A stretch of 34,972 bases of DNA from Acidimicrobiaceae bacterium (GTDB lineage: Bacteria > Actinomycetota > Acidimicrobiia > Acidimicrobiales > RAAP-2), in NCBI GenBank assembly GCA_003136415.1, contig PLEI01000076.1:1-34972 (forward strand). Reading direction: 5' to 3'. Numbering within the stretch: position 1 is the first letter of the stretch; every line of letters begins with the position of its first letter. The translations under genes and the position numbers were made by a program. This document shows, piece after piece, positions 18,710 through 28,550 of this stretch. Under the pieces are notes generated by a model. It did not search any database and had not been told where the DNA came from. It saw nothing but the letters and a program-made list of their open reading frames with translations.

Positions 18710-20032
18710 GTGATTACTGAATCTGAAGGCGCAGTACAGAGGGAGCGATTTAGTCGTATTCGCCTGAACGGTTGGCCCCTTGGATTTCTTCTCCTCCTCG
18801 TCGCAACTGGGATGGCGTTCTCTTGTTATTGGAACCAACTTTTCTACCACCATTCAATTTGGATGACCCCGCCCGATCTCTGGGGCACCTTTCGTGCGTC
18901 GCAATACGTCGTCTGGGGAGGCGAAGGTCAGATCTACAACAACCAGGCCGCCTTCCAGACGTTTCCGGGCATCGCAATCATCCTTGCCCCAATTGCGAAG
19001 ATTTCGAGCATCTTCCGCTTGTCCGCCAGTTTTCCGGTCAATTTGCCGAGGCCTTCGGCATGGTTGCTGCTTGGGCCCACCAACTTCATTTTGGGCGCTC
19101 TACTCCTTTTTCCCCTGGACCGACTCGCGAGACGTCTCCTAATCACCGCACGGCGCCGAATCTTCTTCCTGATTGTCGAATCAGCACTCATCTGGCCCTC
19201 AGTCGCATTATGGGGCCACCCTGAAGACGCTCTATCACTCGCACTCGGGATCTACGGAATGCTGGCAGCGTTTGACAGCGCATGGTTTCGGGTTGGTGCG
19301 TTCTTCGGACTCGCGATTGCCGTTCAGCCACTCATCCTTTTGATTGTGCCGATAGCTCTGGCTTTCGTCCCAATTCGACGATGGCCACTTGTGACAATCG
19401 AAGCCGTCGTTCCCTCACTTGTGCTCCTGCTCTCACCCTTAATCCAAGAATGGGGGCCAACTACCCAGAGGCTCTTGCGACAACCAAATTTTGTCCTTTA
19501 CAATCATCCGACACCGTGGATCTCGTTGGCGCCAGTCCTAACTCCTAGCCACTTCACCACTATTCATTCCGTGAGGTACGTGACACTGAGCGACGGACAT
19601 CGCCAAGTAGTCGAGGTCACCAAAAGAGTGTTCCTACCAGCCGTGGTCTCCGCGGGACCGGGTCGAATCATCGCTGTCCTTATTGCCTGCCTAGTCGGCG
19701 TCCTAGCGAAACTCCTCAAGCCATCACTAACCCAAGTCGTGTGGCTCACGGCACTCGTGCTCTCGCTTCGTTGCTTGTTTGAACCAGTGATGGTCCCCTA
19801 CTACCTACTACCGGGTCTCGCGCTCGCAGTCGTGATTGTTTCGACGAGCAGCCACTCGCGATTTACACTGGCGGTCGTTTCGGCATCAGTATGCACTTTT
19901 CTCAGCTATCAACATCTGAGCCCATGGGTCTACTACTTCGCGATGGCTTTCCCCCTTCTAGTGGTTCTTGCCGTCTCAGTGCCCCCATCATGGCGACGAC
20001 CGAAAGAGTCCGTAGAGCAAATGTTTGGGTAA
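18710..20032 (+). CDS. Polytopic membrane protein, GT-C glycosyltransferase-like (uncharacterised)
   Basis: Many hydrophobic helices; WGHPEDALSLALGIYGM and CLFEPVMVPYYLLPGLA parallel HPQD and FE-x4-YY signatures of the neighbouring paralogues. Confidence 0.65.
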   Translation: MITESEGAVQRERFSRIRLNGWPLGFLLLLVATGMAFSCYWNQLFYHHSIWMTPPDLWGTFRASQYVVWGGEGQIYNNQAAFQTFPGIAIILAPIAKISSIFRLSASFPVNLPRPSAWLLLGPTNFILGALLLFPLDRLARRLLITARRRIFFLIVESALIWPSVALWGHPEDALSLALGIYGMLAAFDSAWFRVGAFFGLAIAVQPLILLIVPIALAFVPIRRWPLVTIEAVVPSLVLLLSPLIQEWGPTTQRLLRQPNFVLYNHPTPWISLAPVLTPSHFTTIHSVRYVTLSDGHRQVVEVTKRVFLPAVVSAGPGRIIAVLIACLVGVLAKLLKPSLTQVVWLTALVLSLRCLFEPVMVPYYLLPGLALAVVIVSTSSHSRFTLAVVSASVCTFLSYQHLSPWVYYFAMAFPLLVVLAVSVPPSWRRPKESVEQMFG

Positions 20033-20552
20033 TCAATTGCCAAGGGCAATGCCCGAATCGTCGGCTACATTGACCATCAACCTACGGGTTCCCAACGTCG
20101 TACGTGAAGACACCAAGCACTCGGAGTACGGACCGACATTGCCTTTAATTCGTGCGCGTCGAGAATCCGTAGTCAACAGAGGATCGCAGTTCTGATTACG
20201 CGCACTCGTTTGCGAATTTGAGATCAGCACGCATGTCGGTACCATTTGATGAGTGGCGGCGAACGACAACGTGCTCATCGGGTCGCGACACTCGTTCTAC
20301 CAGATGTTTTTCCTCAACTCTCGATGTCGGGAGGCTCGTGCGGAACTATCGTTCACGATCGTCACCTGGTCAGATTAGAAATACCCGCGCGAGCGTCACC
20401 AACACCATTTCAATGAATCTTCACGGTTCGAGTGTGACGGCCGGCCCCACGCAGGGCCATCAGTCCGCAGCGCGTTCCAGTATCTCTCGGATGGGCTACC
20501 ACGTCGAGACCTCACTATTGTCGTGTCCACCCAAATGCTTCACGAGGTAACT

Positions 20553-21899
20553 ATGGTGGGCCGGGATAAGAAGGTACCCAGCGAAGGGCCACGTGACATC
20601 TTTCAAGTGGAGCGCCCTGTGAAGAAATTGCAACCTCGCGGAGCCGTTGCCGCCATCTGGCTTCGATCGCCCCTGTCGGCCGGCCCCGCAATCGCTGTTG
20701 CGCTCGGCGCTGTGGCGATATTTGTAGTGCTGAGCGTCACAGTAGGCGGTCCCAACGCCGCTGATTCGAATGTCTCGACCTACTTCGCTTGGACCGTCTC
20801 GCACGCTCATTTCGCGTGTGCCTATGTGAATCCACGAAACCAAGGCGGAACCGCAGCTCCCCTGTATCCGCTCATCTCCTCGGGATTTGCCGCTGTGCTG
20901 AGAATTGGCCATGGTGTGCCCTTCCCTAATTCCGCTGTCCTTGGGCGACACTGCGCGAGCGCAATTCCTGCGATTTACAAGTGGTCAGTCACATCGAAGG
21001 CTCTGACCACGACATTGTGGATTGGTTACGTGGGTTGGCTCGTCCTGGCTTTCGGTGTGCTGCGTCTCATTCGCACGGTATCGAGAAGACCCAGGCGAGG
21101 AGAGGCCATAACACTCCTCCTAGTTTCGTGGGCACCCCCGGTGATGATGTGCCTAGTGGATTTTTTTCATCCCCAAGATCTCCTCGCATTCGGACTAGTC
21201 CTACTTTCGCTCAGCTTCGTCACGCGCCAGCGTTGGATGGTGGCGGGCCTCTTGCTGGGACTAGCGGTACTAGCCCAGCAATTCGCCTGGCTCGCGGTCG
21301 TGGCCCTAGTCATTGTTACAAAGAAAACCGCCAGATCGCAATTGGTGGCCGGTCTCGCCATTTCAATTGGCGTGGTCGCGGCTCCACTTCTCTGGCTCAC
21401 CTCAGGTCGCGCGTGGGAATCAATTGTTTATGGCACAGGTGGTTCGTCATGGTCACAGTCGCTCCTCGTCCAAACGGGTCTGCGCGGGAATAGTCTCTAC
21501 TTGGTCGCGCGACTGACCCCACTATTGATGACTGCCATCACCGCGTCCTGGATGCGTTCTCGCTACCGAGATGAGATTCTCCGACCGGTACCACTGATTT
21601 CACTCATTGCCGTATCGATGCTATGGCGACTGGTTTTTGAGATCAATGTATGGGGCTACTATTTCATGGCGGTTACCGTGATGCTCTTAGTACTCGCAGC
21701 AGTGAGCGGTCGGTTGCGACTTGGAATTGTCGCATGGGTAATCGTCGTATCACTGGCAAGTGCCGATGCCGAGATGGTTCAGCGCCCTTGGTATGACCCA
21801 ATACCCATGTGGGTTTGGCAGGGAATTATGCTGATATGGGCATTTGCGCTCGTGATTAACGCATTGCGAGCGACACCGGCTGGGGAGAGCACCCGTTGA
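20553..21899 (+). CDS. Polytopic membrane protein, GT-C glycosyltransferase-like (uncharacterised)
   Basis: DSNVSTYFAWTVSHAHFACAY loop, FFHPQDLLAFGLVLLSL, RLVFEINVWGYYFMAV; ATG 20553 follows GAGGTAACT. Confidence 0.68.
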   Translation: MVGRDKKVPSEGPRDIFQVERPVKKLQPRGAVAAIWLRSPLSAGPAIAVALGAVAIFVVLSVTVGGPNAADSNVSTYFAWTVSHAHFACAYVNPRNQGGTAAPLYPLISSGFAAVLRIGHGVPFPNSAVLGRHCASAIPAIYKWSVTSKALTTTLWIGYVGWLVLAFGVLRLIRTVSRRPRRGEAITLLLVSWAPPVMMCLVDFFHPQDLLAFGLVLLSLSFVTRQRWMVAGLLLGLAVLAQQFAWLAVVALVIVTKKTARSQLVAGLAISIGVVAAPLLWLTSGRAWESIVYGTGGSSWSQSLLVQTGLRGNSLYLVARLTPLLMTAITASWMRSRYRDEILRPVPLISLIAVSMLWRLVFEINVWGYYFMAVTVMLLVLAAVSGRLRLGIVAWVIVVSLASADAEMVQRPWYDPIPMWVWQGIMLIWAFALVINALRATPAGESTR

Positions 21900-22050
21900 T
21901 GCTGAGTCGAGCACCCTTCCGGCAGGCGCATCATCACATGAATCTCAACGATTGTCACGAACACTCGGGTCGAGGCAACAACTATCGATTGTCAGTTACG
22001 GCCTCGATGATTCTCATTTCCGACGACGCGATTCGAGGGCGAAAACCTAA

Positions 22051-22806
22051 CTATTGACTGTGGTCACCGCGTGGTGCCCGGACCTCGTGGTGACCACGGT
22101 GAATCCGACCTCGCCAGCCTTTCCAGCGAAAGCCGTCGACCGCTTCGAGACCTTCGTCAAGCACTCGGCGAGCGACGACGCCCTTGACCGCTTTGGCATC
22201 ATGACCAGCAATGCCTTCTCCACCATGACGTAGAAATGACACTGTGAGTATTCGCTCCTGTTGCAGTGTTGCCAGGCGCATGGCGCCGTCGTGCTCCTTG
22301 GGTAGCAAGTTCACGAATGTGGCACCATCAATTCCCTCGAGTGCGCGCGCGAGGGTCGGGCGCCAGAAGGAAGCCACGTTGCCGAGATCACCAAGATTCA
22401 CCTTCATAGTGAGGCGGTAGTCGGCGATCTCGTCGGTACCCGTGGAGAGTCCGTAAAGACCCGACGGAATGAGTACCCGTGACCGCTGCTCCTCTGACAG
22501 CGTTAAGGGCTCAAGGTGCGACCAAACGACGCCGCTGTAGCGCTGCCAGGCCGGCAACGTCGGCGCTACTCCCTCAACAATCAACCGCGACGACGCAACG
22601 GCCCGCTCGAGCAACGCACCGCGGACCTTGAGGACCCGACTCACTTCCTCGGGTGACGCGTCTCTCAGCAGTGACGCCAGAGCGGCGCGCACCTGCTCGC
22701 GCGCCGTGGCGAGGGACTCATCAAAGTAGCCCGTCGCGGTCGGGAGACGGCCACCGGATACTTTGGACTCAGAAGGTGGAAGAAGAACGAAGGCCGGTCT
22801 GCTCAC
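22051..22806 (-). CDS. yaaA: YaaA family protein (peroxide stress protein/DUF328)
   Basis: VLLPPSESKVSGG, SGLYGLSTGTDEIADYRLTMKVNLGDLGNVASFW, NLLPKEHDGA. C-terminal tail may be frameshifted (see findings). Confidence 0.87.
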   Translation of the reverse strand: MSRPAFVLLPPSESKVSGGRLPTATGYFDESLATAREQVRAALASLLRDASPEEVSRVLKVRGALLERAVASSRLIVEGVAPTLPAWQRYSGVVWSHLEPLTLSEEQRSRVLIPSGLYGLSTGTDEIADYRLTMKVNLGDLGNVASFWRPTLARALEGIDGATFVNLLPKEHDGAMRLATLQQERILTVSFLRHGGEGIAGHDAKAVKGVVARRVLDEGLEAVDGFRWKGWRGRIHRGHHEVRAPRGDHSQ

Positions 22807-22825
22807 GCCACCCAGAGTAACGGCG

Positions 22826-23101
22826 TTATGCGGCGAGCACCCCCGACTTCACGCCGCACGATGCGAGGAAGTGGCGAACCTTGATGACCTGGTCTTCGGT
22901 CAGGTCGCGAGTTCTGGTGGAGCCGAACGAGATGGTCTCACCATCCACGCTCACGGCCCAGTTGCTGCGGTGCGTTTCGTAGACTTCTCCGAAACGGCCG
23001 AGGAGCGAACATACGTCAATCCATTGAATATTGTGGTTGAGAGGGTGTCCGAATAATTTCTGGGCGGTGATGCGGTGCTGGTGATCCAACTTGATCGACA
23101 T
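22826..23101 (-). CDS. Conserved hypothetical small protein
   Basis: LFGHPLNHNIQWIDVCSLLGRFGEVYETHRSNWAVSVDGE...DLTEDQVIKVRHFL; looks like a recurrent small bacterial family. Confidence 0.65.
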   Translation of the reverse strand: MSIKLDHQHRITAQKLFGHPLNHNIQWIDVCSLLGRFGEVYETHRSNWAVSVDGETISFGSTRTRDLTEDQVIKVRHFLASCGVKSGVLAA

Positions 23102-23159
23102 TTGTCAACCCCCTTCGCAGGTTCGAAACGATTCCGTCCCCACCTGCACTTTCCACCTT

Positions 23160-24374
23160 CTAGGCCATGAAGTCAAGGACGCCGACCAATTCCACGTGTT
23201 CGGTCATGGGAAACAAGTCATAAACCCGCAGGTCACTCAGGGTGTAGCCACCCGCGACCAGCAAAGCCAGGTCGCGGGCGAAGGTAGCGGCGTCGCAACT
23301 GACGTACACCAGGCGCCGGGGAGAACGACGAATCAGGGCCTCAGCCACCCCCTTGGACAGTCCGCTGCGCGGCGGGTCGAGCACGACGACGTCACCCGCG
23401 GCCACCGAGTCGTTAATAGCCCGCGGTGTCACCGACCACTCACGTACGCGCATCTGGCGAAGCCCGTCACCATTGGTGCGCGCGTCGCGCACGGCGTAGG
23501 GCGAGGCCTCCACGGCGACCACTTTGCCACCGGGGCCCACGCGCTGGGCGAGGGGCACCGAAAACAGTCCCACACCGCTGAAGAGATCAACCACGTGGTC
23601 GCCCGCGGACACGTTGGCAAATTCGAGCACCGCCCGCAGGAGCGTCGCGGGAGCGTCGCGGTGTGATTGCCAGAACGATCGGGGCGAGATCGAGAAGTAG
23701 TGACCGTCGACGGCGACGCGCGAATGGGTCGAGGGGTCGAGGGGCTCTCCCAAGAGTGAGCAGAGCTCGAAAATCGTGCCGCGCTCGGTGATACGACGAA
23801 CTAACGCGAACGGCTGCCCCTCGCCTATGGCGCGCAATTCGACTTCTTCGGCGTAGTGCCACGGAGTCTCGAAGGCGTCGGCGAATCGCTGGTCAGCGAC
23901 CTGGCACGACGAAATCGTGACGAGCTCGTTGCTGCGAGCCGGGCGAAGCGCCAATGCCCCATCCTCGTCCACGGCGCAGCGCAGGCGGGTACGAGTATGG
24001 GCGTCTCGCGAGAGAGTGATTACTTCGACATCGCGGGTGATGCCAGCAATACGGCGAAGGTGCTCCTCCACCAGCGCCGCCTTCCAGGAGAGTTGAGCGT
24101 CCAAGGTCGCGTGCTGCAAGTCACAGCCTCCGCATCCGCCGGGGTGAGCGTACGGGCACGCGGGCGTCACACGCTCGGAGCTGGCTTCGAGCACTTGCAC
24201 CGCGTCACCACGAACGAATTTCGATGTCTCTTCGGTCAGGACCACGCGAACCAGCTCACCCGGGAGGCAGTGTCGCACGAAAACGACGCGACCATCACTG
24301 AGATGGCTCACGCCACCGCCGGTGGCCGGACGTTCGATGCGGACGCTCTCGAGGTCGTCGACGGGGCTACTCAC
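23160..24374 (-). CDS. Class I SAM-dependent RNA methyltransferase, TrmA/RlmD family
   Basis: CPYAHPGGCGGCDLQHA Fe-S cysteines, HVVDLFSGVGLFSVPLA, VVLDPPRSGLSKGV, LVYVSCDAATFARDL. Confidence 0.93.
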   Translation of the reverse strand: MSSPVDDLESVRIERPATGGGVSHLSDGRVVFVRHCLPGELVRVVLTEETSKFVRGDAVQVLEASSERVTPACPYAHPGGCGGCDLQHATLDAQLSWKAALVEEHLRRIAGITRDVEVITLSRDAHTRTRLRCAVDEDGALALRPARSNELVTISSCQVADQRFADAFETPWHYAEEVELRAIGEGQPFALVRRITERGTIFELCSLLGEPLDPSTHSRVAVDGHYFSISPRSFWQSHRDAPATLLRAVLEFANVSAGDHVVDLFSGVGLFSVPLAQRVGPGGKVVAVEASPYAVRDARTNGDGLRQMRVREWSVTPRAINDSVAAGDVVVLDPPRSGLSKGVAEALIRRSPRRLVYVSCDAATFARDLALLVAGGYTLSDLRVYDLFPMTEHVELVGVLDFMA

Positions 24375-24411
24375 CCGTCCAGTCTACTGAAGGGACCCCG
24401 TCGACTTAAGG

Positions 24412-25098
24412 TCAGGTGGTCTTCAAGCCGCTATGGCGCAGGAACAGCGCCACCAGTCGACCCGCGCGCCGACGCGCCTCAGAAACTTCGCGCGCGGTTT
24501 CGGCGAGCAACTCCTCGAGGTCGTGGCCGAAGTCTCGGGCGCTTTCGGCCGCCGATTCGAGCCAATCGCGCAACTGCGCATCATCGATCTCGGGGTGGAA
24601 TTGCACGCCGACGTTGCGCCCCACCGCAAAGGCCTGCACCGCACGCGGGGTCGAGGCCCACAATTCGGCGCCGTCGGGCAAGGTGCAGCGGTCGAAATGA
24701 AATTCGAACCACGGACCCGGTTCAATATCAATCCCTGGTTCGGCGTCGAGGCGGTACCAGCCGATTTCTGGTTCGGGGGCGCGTGAGACACTGCCGCCGT
24801 GGAAGAGGCAAAGTGCCTGAGCACCGAAGCAGATGCCAAAGACGGGAACGTCGAGTTCGCCCGCTTGCGCAATAACGCCCAGCTCGCGGCCGAACCACGA
24901 CTTCTCGATCTCGTGATCGTAGACGGCGCTCGACGAGCCCAGAATCAACAATGCGTGGTAGCCAACCACTGAGGGGGTCGGGGTGTTCTCGTTCATCATC
25001 ACGACGTCGAGTTCGAAGCCGTGAGCAATGAAGGCGTCGCCGATCAAACCCGGATGGTCCTCATCGTGGTGACGCAGCACGAGGACGCGTGACATCAC
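24412..25098 (-). CDS. Type 1 glutamine amidotransferase
   Basis: VPVFGICFGAQALCLFHGG nucleophile elbow and VGVQFHPEID. Confidence 0.92.
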   Translation of the reverse strand: MMSRVLVLRHHDEDHPGLIGDAFIAHGFELDVVMMNENTPTPSVVGYHALLILGSSSAVYDHEIEKSWFGRELGVIAQAGELDVPVFGICFGAQALCLFHGGSVSRAPEPEIGWYRLDAEPGIDIEPGPWFEFHFDRCTLPDGAELWASTPRAVQAFAVGRNVGVQFHPEIDDAQLRDWLESAAESARDFGHDLEELLAETAREVSEARRRAGRLVALFLRHSGLKTT

Positions 25099-25245
25099 TT
25101 GATGTGCTCCACGAAGGCGTCCCCGTTCATTTCGGATGCCACCGGGGCACGTCGAGAGCTCAATGAATCTCGATGAGGTGATCCCACCGAGAACAAAATA
25201 GTTGTCATATCATCATCTTACGAGTGCGGCCTCTTTCCACGTGCG

Positions 25246-25530
25246 CTACGCACCCGGCAAGGACCAGCCCATCCCCACCGCGATCTCGCGACAGGTGGGA
25301 CACAGGGGGTACTTCTGAGGATCTCGTCCGGGCACCCAGACCTTGCCGCAGAGAGCGGTCACGGCCGATGAGTTGACGGTGCCCTCAACGACGGAATTGC
25401 CCAGCGGGACGAAATCACCCTTTTTGGGGGTATAGCCCTCGAGGACGATGTGGGTGAATCGCTCGTGGTCGCCCTCGTCAATCTGAGTGACGGAGATGAC
25501 TTCGAGTTCATTGTCCAGTTGTGTGCTCAC
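25246..25530 (-). CDS. DUF3039 domain protein
   Basis: TALCGKVWVPGRDPQKYPLCPTCREI zinc-ribbon-like signature. Confidence 0.85.
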   Translation of the reverse strand: MSTQLDNELEVISVTQIDEGDHERFTHIVLEGYTPKKGDFVPLGNSVVEGTVNSSAVTALCGKVWVPGRDPQKYPLCPTCREIAVGMGWSLPGA

Positions 25531-25566
25531 CTCGACAACTTTACCGGGCCATTAGGTTGAAGGTCA

Positions 25567-25788
25567 ATGAAACAGCGCCGACGCCGCCCCGCCATTGCCA
25601 CGCGCCCCCTGGGCAGCGTCGCGGGCCACTTCACCAAAGAGGGCGGCGCCAAGAAGGGATATCGCACGCAGGCCGAAGCCCAGAGCGCGGCCCAATTGGC
25701 CTGGACTCTCAACGGCGTGGACCTCTCGAGCTACCGCTGCGATCATTGCCACCTGTGGCATATCGGCAAGCGATTCCGCGAGGATTAG
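25567..25788 (+). CDS. Small basic hypothetical protein with C-x2-C-x3-H motif
   Basis: YRCDHCHLWHIGKRF; divergent from DUF3039 gene. Confidence 0.65.
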   Translation: MKQRRRRPAIATRPLGSVAGHFTKEGGAKKGYRTQAEAQSAAQLAWTLNGVDLSSYRCDHCHLWHIGKRFRED

Positions 25789-25827
25789 CGCGCCACGCCC
25801 CCACACGGCAAGATAGAGGGAGTCGAA

Positions 25828-26079
25828 GTGAAAGGTTCTTCCATGTCGGTTCAGGCGTACATCTTGATTCAGTCCGAAATTGGCTCGAGCGAGGCGGTGG
25901 TGCTGGCCACCCGGGCGGTTCCCGGAGTGACCGAGGCCTTTGAAGTCACCGGCCCCTACGACGTGATCGTTCGCTGCGGCGCCGAGAGTGTCGACGACCT
26001 CGGCAAGTTCATTGTGGGTGCAATTCAGAAGGTGCCGGGCATCACCCGCACCCTGACCTGCCCCGTCGTTAACATCTAG
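25828..26079 (+). CDS. Lrp/AsnC ligand-binding (RAM) domain protein without DNA-binding domain
   Basis: AYILIQSEIGSSEAVVLATRAVPGVTEAFEVTGPYDVIVRCGAESVDDLGKFIVGAIQKVPGITRTLTCPVV. Confidence 0.9.
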   Translation: MKGSSMSVQAYILIQSEIGSSEAVVLATRAVPGVTEAFEVTGPYDVIVRCGAESVDDLGKFIVGAIQKVPGITRTLTCPVVNI

Positions 26080-26098
26080 CGTCGCCCAGCCTTAGGGC

Positions 26099-27277
26099 TC
26101 AGTCCCACCAGAGGTGGTGGGAGATGACGCCGCGCCCGATGAGTCCTAACTGGACCTGCGAAGTCCCTTCGACGATGGTGAGTTGGCGCGCGTCGCGGTA
26201 GTACATCTCGGTCGGGTGTTCCTCCATATAGCCCGCCGCTCCCAGCAGTTGCACGGCGAGTCCCGATGCCTTCACCGCGACTTCGCTCGCGTAGTACTTG
26301 GCCATGGAGAGCTGGGGCACGAACTCCTTGGTGAACTTGCCCTGGTCGGCCAACCACGCCGAACGATAGGTCAAGAGGCGCGCCGCTTCGATCTCCGTCG
26401 CGCACTTGGCGATCTCCCACTGGATGCCCTGGAAATCGGCGATTGTTTGTCCGAAGGCCGAACGACTCTTCACATAGTCCGTCGCGTACATGAGAGCACC
26501 TTCGGCGAGACCGATGCCGCGCGCGGCCACAATGGGGCGCATCGCATTGAGCGACTGCATAATGAGACGAAAGCCGCCACCAATGACCTGATCAGGACCA
26601 ACCTTGACGTTGTCGAAGACGACATCGGCGGTGTCAATACCCTTGACGCCCATCTTGTGGTCGATTCGCGGTCGCGTCAAGCCCGCCTGGTCCGCGTCGA
26701 CGAGGAAACAACCAATGTCGCTGTGGTGTCGCGAAGCGGGGTCCCCAGTCTTGGCGAACACGACGAACCAGTCAGCCTGCATGGCGCCCGAAATCCAACA
26801 CTTGGCACCACTCAGTAGATAGCCGCCCTCGACGTCAGGATCAGGCAGCGCGCGCGTGGTCATACCCGCGACGTCAGATCCCGCCCCGGGCTCCGAGAGG
26901 CAGAATGATGCGCGCGTCTCACCCGAGGCAATGCCGGGCAGGTAGCGACGCTTTTGCTCCTCGGTGCCGGCAATCATCACGGGTCCGGTCGGCAATCGCG
27001 TCAGGAGCAGCATGAGTCCCAGCACGTTGGAGTACTTGGTGACCTCTTCAATGGCCAGGGTGAGACCCAAGATTCCGGCCCCCGAACCGCCGTACTCCTC
27101 GGGAATGCACAAGCCGAGCAACTCGGCCGTGGCAAATTCGTCGAAGATGTCCTGGGGATACTCCCCGCTCAAGTCAATCTCGCGGGCGCGGGGTTTGATC
27201 TTGTCCCGGGCCAGGCGCCGCACCACGCCCTGAAGTCCGGACAGCTCGTCGTTGAGTTCAAAGTCCATGTCATCCAA
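26099..27277 (-). CDS. Acyl-CoA dehydrogenase
   Basis: CLSEPGAGSDVAGMTTRA, KCWISGAMQADWFVVFAKT, RDARQLTIVEGTSQVQ. Confidence 0.95.
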   Translation of the reverse strand: MDDMDFELNDELSGLQGVVRRLARDKIKPRAREIDLSGEYPQDIFDEFATAELLGLCIPEEYGGSGAGILGLTLAIEEVTKYSNVLGLMLLLTRLPTGPVMIAGTEEQKRRYLPGIASGETRASFCLSEPGAGSDVAGMTTRALPDPDVEGGYLLSGAKCWISGAMQADWFVVFAKTGDPASRHHSDIGCFLVDADQAGLTRPRIDHKMGVKGIDTADVVFDNVKVGPDQVIGGGFRLIMQSLNAMRPIVAARGIGLAEGALMYATDYVKSRSAFGQTIADFQGIQWEIAKCATEIEAARLLTYRSAWLADQGKFTKEFVPQLSMAKYYASEVAVKASGLAVQLLGAAGYMEEHPTEMYYRDARQLTIVEGTSQVQLGLIGRGVISHHLWWD

Positions 27278-27323
27278 GTTAGCCCCGGGCAGCGAGTGCG
27301 ACCCAGGGCCGAAACTCCTTGTC

Positions 27324-28550
27324 CTACGCGCTGGCGGGTGGCGCCCACGGCGCCGAGGCCAGTGCGTCCTCGAGCGTCGTGGGGCGCACCAACAGAGGCT
27401 TGGAGAGCATCAGTGCGCGCGGCTGACCGAGGGCAATCAGTCCGCTCACGATGCCGTCACGGACGTAGAGCGCCAGCCACAGGTTCTCCCCCGTGTCCTT
27501 CACGCGCACGACGTCATCACTCGGGCGCGGGTGCCCGAGCATCTGAATTTTCTGGCCGTACTGGTCGGACCAGAAGTAGGGAATCAGCGTGGGCGAGTCC
27601 TCGCCGGTCATCCAGTGCCGAGCCAACGCTCCCGCGTGGTCGGTGGCCACCTGCCAGTGCTCGATACGCACGTGCTCGCCATTGGTCCACGGGAAACTCG
27701 CCACGTCGCCCACCGCGGCCACGCGCGCCGCGCAGAGTTGATTCCGATCAACGACGACGCCGTTACTCACTTCGAGCCCCGAGTCGGCCAGCCACTCGAC
27801 GTTGGGCTGGGCCCCCACGCCCACTACGACGGCACGAGCGTGCAGGAGCGATCCGTCGTCGAAAACCACGTTGGCGTCGCCATTGTCGTAACGGTGGTCC
27901 GTCACGGCGACAATCTTCTGTGCGGTACGCAGTTCGATGCCGACGTCGCCAGGCAAATGCTCGAGCCACTTCGAGACGATTTCGCCCAACACGTTGATCA
28001 AGGGACGCTCCGCCGCCTCAAGAATGATGGGGCGCAAACCCCGCGCCGATACCGCCGTTGCCACTTCAGCGCCGATGAAGCCGGCTCCAATGATCGCAAC
28101 GACGTCGCCAGGCGAAAGCTGTTCCAGGCGCGATATCAGCCGCGTCGCGTCGTCTCGACTGCGCACTTCGTTCAGGTACGTCTCGTGCCACACGAGTCTG
28201 CGAGCTCGCGCACCGGTCGCGATGACTACGTGCGTGCCGGCGACAATGCTGTCGTCGCTCAACGTCACCGCGGTGCTCGTCACGTCGAGGTGGGTTGCCG
28301 CAACGCCCACGCGCAAGTCGACCTGGTTCTTCTCCAGTTTCTCCGGGGTCGCCAAGGTCGTATGGTCGAGCGGCCACTTACCCGACATCACCTGCTTGGA
28401 GAGCGGTGGTCGGTCGTACGGGGGGTAGGCTTCGTCCCCGATCAAGGTCAACCCTCCCGCAAAGCCGTGACGGCGCAACTCCTCGCACGTGCGCCAACCC
28501 GCGAGTCCTGCACCGACAATGACGACGCGGTCTGCGCCGGTGAGTGTCAT
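27324..28550 (-). CDS. NAD(P)/FAD-dependent oxidoreductase (ferredoxin/rubredoxin reductase-like)
   Basis: RVVIVGAGLAGWRTCEELRRHGF, VVAIIGAGFIGAEVATAVSARG, VAAVGDVASF. Start chosen at ATG overlapping the upstream MBL stop. Confidence 0.9.
   Translation of the reverse strand: MTLTGADRVVIVGAGLAGWRTCEELRRHGFAGGLTLIGDEAYPPYDRPPLSKQVMSGKWPLDHTTLATPEKLEKNQVDLRVGVAATHLDVTSTAVTLSDDSIVAGTHVVIATGARARRLVWHETYLNEVRSRDDATRLISRLEQLSPGDVVAIIGAGFIGAEVATAVSARGLRPIILEAAERPLINVLGEIVSKWLEHLPGDVGIELRTAQKIVAVTDHRYDNGDANVVFDDGSLLHARAVVVGVGAQPNVEWLADSGLEVSNGVVVDRNQLCAARVAAVGDVASFPWTNGEHVRIEHWQVATDHAGALARHWMTGEDSPTLIPYFWSDQYGQKIQMLGHPRPSDDVVRVKDTGENLWLALYVRDGIVSGLIALGQPRALMLSKPLLVRPTTLEDALASAPWAPPASA

Noticed and set aside
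23856-24875. 339-aa plus-strand ORF opposite the RNA methyltransferase and amidotransferase
   Set aside because: Arg/Ala/His-rich shadow ORF; both minus-strand genes have diagnostic catalytic motifs.
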